A DNA stretch of 64,000 nucleotides, taken from NCBI RefSeq assembly GCF_033958435.1, contig NC_134137.1:242094501-242158500 (forward strand), read 5' to 3'. Shown here piece after piece: positions 57,821 to 64,000 of the stretch. The notes under the pieces are model-generated. The model was not told the DNA's origin and did not search any database. It worked only from the letters and a program-made list of their open reading frames with translations. The first letter of the stretch is position 1. Every line of letters begins with the position of its first letter. Made by a program: the position numbers and the translations under genes. This DNA comes from Carettochelys insculpta. Taxonomy: Eukaryota; Chordata; Testudines; Carettochelyidae.

Positions 57821-60800
57821 TAATAGAACAATGTTAGTCTTCCTAGATATCCATCTTTCAGTGGGACAGTAGATGCTACCACAGCCTGTGGTCGAACTCT
57901 TCCCCTCAATCATTTTCCCATATCACACCAACTCTCATTTTAAAGGGTTTGCCCCATAGTTAGTACTATGTTCCCAAATTTGAAATTACTAGGAATCAGG
58001 AAGGGTAAAGTGGGTCTTCACTCTCTGAGACAAATAAATGAAATGTGTGTGTGTGTGGGAGGTGTATGGCTGACATGAGGCTCCACTGAGTAATGAAAAA
58101 TGATCTGCTCCTTTGAACTTGGAAAGCTTTGGGATGCAGTCCATCCCCGCTGGAGAATTGGTTTGAACATGCAGTCACCCGAGGCAGACATGGCAGCCTC
58201 CCAATCCAGTGACACATCTGACAAAATGGCATAGTTTTGGGACAAAAGGCTAATTGGTTTAGATTGATAAAAGAAGCAGTGCTAGATTTGTTTTTAGCCC
58301 ATTAAAACTGTGTGTCAGTAAGCAGTTAACACGTTTCTGCTCTAGATTGATTTTTCCCACCCGCATTTTCTAGTAGATTGCTTTTGTCTTTATGTACAAA
58401 AGGGGATTATGCAGAATTCACCCATTCAGAAGGCTGTGCATTGTTCTACATGGAGCCACAGCAATTGTCTGTTTATAACGTTTCAGAGAAAAACTGTGTT
58501 TTTGATGCTGAGGATGAACTTTAGTCTTAAGGTTTCTTAATGTATTATTTACATAATTTAGGACAAAGCCCCCTCCCCACCCCACTCCCCAGAAAAAAGT
58601 TGAGTAAGTAGCAGGATGGCAAGAAGTTTTCAACCATCCAAAAATAATGAATCTTTTTCTTTAACATGAGCAGCATTGTCTGTAACCTCAGGTTTAATCA
58701 CTGTCAGTGCTTCTGAGGTAATATTACAGTAATAAAAATGATCTGGACAGGTTTCTATGGGATAGAGTAGCATCTGAGTAACAGCAAAGGAGTAAACATA
58801 ACTGTGTTCTACAGAGTCAAAGGCAGGTGTGAAAGTGCTAAAATACAGTTTCCGGTGAATATGTTAAAAACCCTTTTGACTTCATTAATGCTATAAAGCT
58901 TTACTCCTGTGTTAACATGGTGTGTTGCACGTGTAAGTTTACCCAGAACACTTTTCAGCCTGCTCTTCTCTGAGTTGATTATAGTGTGTTCTGGTCAGGA
59001 TAAAAACCTATTGTGGTGCTTCTTCATAACAGCACAGAGGTGTGTAGAACAAGAAATGGGGCTTCTTTCCCAGGGATATGTGCCTTTTGGCCGACCCTTC
59101 TGTTACCTCAATGGCAGGGTTTACTTTTAAATTGCGGCCTGTAGCCATTGACAGATTCTTTTGAAATGCATTAGGAAGGAAATCATTTCCAAAATGATGT
59201 CCTCGAGTTGGCATTAGATTCTCTTTAAAATTGTAAACTAATGCCTCTTTATGATGAAATAAATGAGTACTATATATTTTTCCCAAAAAGTTAGAAATAA
59301 AAATCTTGATGTACTGTGTCAAACTGACCACCAACCTGTAAATAAAAACAGGAGAGGAAAGAACAAACAAATGAAAGGTTAAAAAAGACAGCTGTGTTGT
59401 CTTTGAAAAAGAAATCTATTAGGTATTTTTATAATTATATGGCAGTCTTCTTTATGTGGTATTTATAGTTATGATTTACATCCATATTAACATAACTGTT
59501 TCCATACTTAGAGACAACATGCGATAAAGTAGGAGCCAAAAACAGCCATTTGGTAGCATTTAACAAATGCTGAAATGCTCAGAGAAAGCAGGGCAGTAAA
59601 GCTGAACCCATCTGAGCTTTATTCATCTGAGTAATGTGAGCCAGAACAAAAACATGGTCCAAAATAAACAAATGAGGAGGTTGGATTGTGGTGGTAGACT
59701 CTCTCTTTACCAGTTTAAACAATAATTCTAAGCTTGGGAGTAAAACGATGAGCTCTGAAGAGGGGTTTCTATGCATCCTCCTTTTGCATAACAATAGTGA
59801 GATTGATGTTCAATGAATCTGACTCCTGCTATAATTACATCAAGAATCATTAAATAGTCATCATCGCATTGTGTATCATCGTGGCGCCTGCAAGCACCAC
59901 CATAGTGAAAGGGCTGTCAGCATTTCCATTATAAACCCTTAATTTGTGGGGTAGTGGGAGGACATGATTCACCTGCCTAAAAAAAATCAGGGCTGAAAAT
60001 TACTGTGCAGTGAGCTAATTTAAAACTCTTTTTGTGAGGGGTCAAGAATACATTTAAAATAAACCCACCAAATAAGATAATAATAATAAGACAATAAATC
60101 CACCAAGTTAAGATTTTGGAGGGAAAGGACACTCATGGGGTTAGGTTGGGGTGGAATTTTTGTTATTGTTTTGGGAGTGCTGAGCGGGGTTTGCACCACT
60201 GTTTCTTATACATTGATTCACATTTTGTGATGAAACTTTCTAAACAACTGGTTTGTAATATGAGTTATTTGGTTTTGGGTATTTCTAAAAAACAAATTAA
60301 CTTGAACTTAGGCTGCTGTTGGTGATGTGTATGTGTCCACATTTAATGCCATTAAACATACCCACATTGTGATGTTAGAACTCTAATGGATAATGAGTAA
60401 TAGTGTGTCTTAGTCTCAAGATACATCAAGGCCATTTGGTCTGAGACATTGTGAGAGATCTTGTTAATATGTATTAAGAGAATATTACTAAAATGGGCCA
60501 ACTGTACTGTTATAGCGCTATAAATCCAGAGTAAATCCACTGACTGTCCTCAGAAGTAATTTGACTATTACGTTCAAAGTAGTTCCTAATCTGAAAAAGA
60601 AATGAGCCAGTTTTTGCTCTTCTTTATTTCTGTGGAGTTATTCTGGATTTATACAGGTATAAATAACAGTACATTTGGCACAAAGATATAAACCTAAGAA
60701 GACTGGCTTCCCATTTCTGCCTTTGCTCCTTATTGAACTATATTGAATTAATTGGATGATGCCCAAAAAGTTCATTATTGTGGCTGAACAGAATTCTGTT

Positions 60801-62125
60801 TTCACTCCACTCCACAGAAGTATTGCAGGCATCCTGGTGCAATGTGTGAATTGCTCTTCCATGTATACTATAATACTTAAAGCCCATGGGATAGGTTCAG
60901 GACAGAACTTTACCCTGAGCATTAGTTCATTCTGATTTAATAAACTGGGTCCTTAGCAATACTTAAGTGTCCTGCTTTTCTAGTTGACTTCTCAGTGCAG
61001 AGATGGCAGTGGCAGCCTAATCTTATTTTTGATAGCTCAAACAGGTGATTTTTCAATGCTTTGGGAACAGTGGTAAACTTTGTTTGCCCAGCCCCTATAG
61101 TATGGCACAGCAAAAATACAACCCACTACAAAATTAATTCTGAAAATGCTGTGTATAGGATTAGGACACCTGAGTTTTTAACTCATTTGTTAGATTTCTG
61201 AAATTGCTATTCACCATGTAGGACATAAAGTCTAAGTCTATAGTTCAGTTGGGAGAATTTTGTTAGTTTGAAACTTTTTCATCATGAAAATTTCACTGTT
61301 CTTATACACTCAACAGACCCATTGCAATAAATATGACTTTATTGAACTAGTGTAAATCTAGAATAACTCTGCATCAACTTCAGAGGATTTAATACATATT
61401 TATAATAGTGTAGCAAATGAAGAATACGGTCCAGATTAGCCAATAAACAAGTCTAGAAACCAATGTCAAACTGCCTGTAAAACTTTTCTGACCCTGAATA
61501 AATGTATGAAAGCAGGGTTAAAGGTAAGAATTTATTCTGATAAGTACTTTCAAGCAAAAGGAAGGAATACATAATATTTTCGATTCTACTAATAAAACAT
61601 GAATCCTTCCCTTAAAGTTCCTGTTATGTAGCCTGTTTACGAATCAGTGTGAGGTATCCTTTGTACATCACAGTAATTTGTATCGCCATGAAGATCCCTC
61701 CCAAAACAACATGGGGACCACATGGGCTGTTTTTTAGTTCTGTCATAAAAACTGGAGAGGAATGGAACCTTCACTGCTAGTGTTGAGAATCATGGGTCTG
61801 ATTCAAAGCACAGTGAAGTCAGTAGAAGGCTTTCCCTGGGATTTGGATTAGGCCCATATTTTAAAAATGAGGAATTTGACACTGTGAATAGTCATCAGAA
61901 CAACCTTAGAGCACAACAAATCAAATGTTAATTATTTAGGAGCCCTATCACTAAGCATGCCGATAATTGTTGTCTCTTCCCCTGTGGTTGTATTGTCTGT
62001 TCATTAAGGTCCAGGCATAATTAATTTAATGCCATTTACAGCAGCCTCCAAGATTGCTGTGTTTAGACAGGCAGTATGATCTAATTGCTTTTCTGATATC
62101 TTGGCTGAAATTGTTCCAATGGATC

Positions 62126-62143
62126 TTTCTTTCTTTCTTTCTT
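62126..62143 (+). repeat. (TTTC)n run
   Basis: Four TTTC units, read as TCTTTCTTTCTTTCTT. Confidence 0.85.
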
Positions 62144-64000
62144 AAAACCTATTAATGTTGCTCATGATGTCCTGCAGCATAAAGGGGGCTTGTGCATTAT
62201 GCACTTGCTTAGCCCTTCAGCAGTAAACTAAGCAGGCTGTGCCTACGTAAGATCAACATACATTTCATTTAGTGGCAATCACTGAGAGAAACGTACAGAA
62301 GATATGCTTCATGTTAATTGTCATTGACAAAATTACACAAAATTACTGTGAACATTGTTGAAAGGGAGAAATAATTAAATGGTTTTGGAGCTGTTTATAA
62401 ATAATGGAGCCCTGGGGGAATGGAATCTTTCTTGTGCTAAATTGGTCGAGGATATCTAATCTGAATCAATGCAGCTGAACTGATTAATTTAGGGAAGAGC
62501 CTACCTACTACTGATTAATGTGGTCAAATTTTGCAAACTGATTTGTTGCTATATCACTATAGGTTTTGAGCAAACATGGTGCTTCTGATGAAAATGAGTT
62601 TCAAAGACATAATAATGCAAAATACAATGCAGGCTTAGCCAACCCTATCAAATGGTAACCGCAATCTGGCAGTTTGATAGGAAACTGCTGTGTCCTGCTG
62701 TTTGTCCTGTACGTCTAGCCTATTTGACAGACAATGGCCTTCTACCTCGCAGATGAAGTAATTGCCTCTAAAAATGTGCTGACTGGATGGGCTAGTGCTT
62801 AAGGTATAGCACAGAGCACCCAACTGGCATCCTCTTGTTTGCTGAACAGACCTGTTGCCTATCATCAAAGTACACCCTCTGGAACAAAGCAGTTCTAGAG
62901 CTATGGCATTTCCAAAACCCTGAAACTGTGAGTGCTGCATGTCCTGTAGAATTTTCTGTTTTGACAATGCGTGGACAAAAATAAGACATTAGAGAGGACA
63001 TTAAAATGTATTGGTTTCAATAGGAGTGAACAGAATAGCATTGTATAATCTTTGTGTGTGAGTGCATAATATGGGAAAAAGTCAATTTCCTAAAAGATCC
63101 CAAGAAAAATATGGGGTCATTCAGGGACTGTGCTCGCTACTATCTTTTTTAAGACAGGTTACATATCTCCTCAGATCTCTCATTTCCAGAGTCTTCCTGG
63201 GTCAGACGATGTCGAAAAATGTGCTTGTGTTTCTAGAGGTAGAAAATAGTGTGTCAGTTTTCTGAATTTTTTCACAAGAGTCTTCGTTTGTCTTCTAGAT
63301 CTGGCTCCTGGAGACATGTAATTATGTGAGAATCCATAAACTAACAGGTTTCCATCCCTCATTTCAGGAAAAAATGCTTGAACACAAGAACACTATCATC
63401 TCAAAAACCAGAAAGCAAATAAAAAGAACCCCACACTTACTCTTTTTATCTCATTATTTTAAAAAATGATTTTTTGATCTCTGACTTGAGATGTTCAGTA
63501 GATGAGGTTATCAGTTCTGAAAAAAGAACTTAAAGGCAAAAGCCACATCTGGGGGCAGAGGAGTGTGGTGTGAAAAATGTTGTCACTGTGAGTGGTGCAG
63601 TTTCACATGCCCTAAATTTCACTTTGTTCACAAATATTCACATCTGTTTGTTGTCAAAACCACCCCTGTTCAAAAACAGGGCCACTTTCTTCCATTTTAC
63701 AGGGATCATGGGCCTGGTTCTGCTTGCAAAACCTGTGTGTATCTTGCCACAAACATTCGACAAAATCCAGATCACTCTCATATTTGCAAGATAATATGAA
63801 AAAAACCTTCAAGTATAGTAGTTTAACATTTTAAATGTCTGTTTCGTGTATCTCCAGCACTGGGGTGGTGGGAGCACTGTATCATTTCTCTAGATTTCCG
63901 ATGGCGCTGGGCTACTTCATATGTGACCCTGATTGGTATCTATGGCAAGTCATGCCATATCCTCTTCTATATTTCTAAGCTATAGCTCAAAGCCTGGTTA

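Larger units (their letters stand above)
56047..64000 (+). other. KCNQ1: KCNQ1 intron after the exon-15 equivalent (partial)
   Basis: This begins with the GTAAGT donor and runs to the window end. Scanning for an exon with VTQLDQRL-like helix D sequence found none, so the terminal exon should lie beyond 64000. Recognised content is a short DNA element at 57348-57665, a CAGTG-type fragment at 57755-57820, a (TTTC)n run near 62126 and a short old repeat near 61795-61860. The rest is unremarkable AT-rich intron. Confidence 0.75.

Noticed and set aside
56047..64000. Terminal KCNQ1 exon
   Set aside because: No VTQLDQRL-like or C-terminal KCNQ1 sequence could be read on + after 56046; expected beyond the window.
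1..64000. CRISPR arrays, operons, tRNA or rRNA genes
   Set aside because: Sequence is vertebrate intron; direct repeats seen are microsatellites or transposon parts, and no tRNA cloverleaf or rRNA segment was recognised.

Overview
The window is vertebrate genomic DNA, almost certainly reptilian and most likely turtle. It carries CR1-clade LINEs of several ages, one with a long open frame, L3-like and MIR-like old repeats, and many short non-autonomous DNA transposons whose ends read GGCT..GTCTACAC. A soft-shelled-turtle lineage is a low-confidence guess from the TTCGAA-rich transposons. There is no sign of prokaryotic or viral gene organisation.

The only host gene supported is KCNQ1 (Kv7.1 voltage-gated potassium channel) on the + strand. 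Four consecutive coding exons, matching human exons 12-15, lie at 40780-40855, 44459-44553, 45596-45636 and 55985-56046. Each has AG/GT borders and a consistent phase, and together they encode calmodulin-binding helix B, helix C and the start of the helix D tetramerisation coiled coil. The exon before (human 11) and the final exon (human 16) were not found and presumably lie outside the window. The first 40.8 kb and the last 8 kb therefore read as intron.

The rest is intron filled with transposable elements. 1-2340: a CR1 copy inserted in an older L3-like element. 2467-2921 and 19945-20365: long foldback elements of one family. 4063-4678: a pogo/mariner-like element. 4930-5480: a MIR-like SINE split by a short transposon. 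9413-10350: a LINE with an inverted 5' half (twin-priming structure). 16975-17330: a hAT-like element with 9-bp direct repeats. 24693-28320: an old CR1-clade LINE carrying three later insertions, one a 710-bp DNA transposon. 28330-31240: CR1 fragments, DNA elements and a decayed CR1 ORF1-like region. 36515-38199: a decayed CR1. 48500-53170: a dense cluster holding a second, inverted copy of the 710-bp element inside a CA microsatellite, then a three-layer nest in which a CR1 with an open frame of about 870 codons sits inside a foldback element, which sits inside another short transposon.

The mobile elements do not work together as a system. The most notable structures are the triple nest, the inverted pair of 710-bp elements with repeated end-motifs inside them, and the recurrent T(T/A)A-type target duplications that tie many of the short elements to a PIF/Harbinger-like group. 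All family assignments come from reading the sequence; no database was searched.
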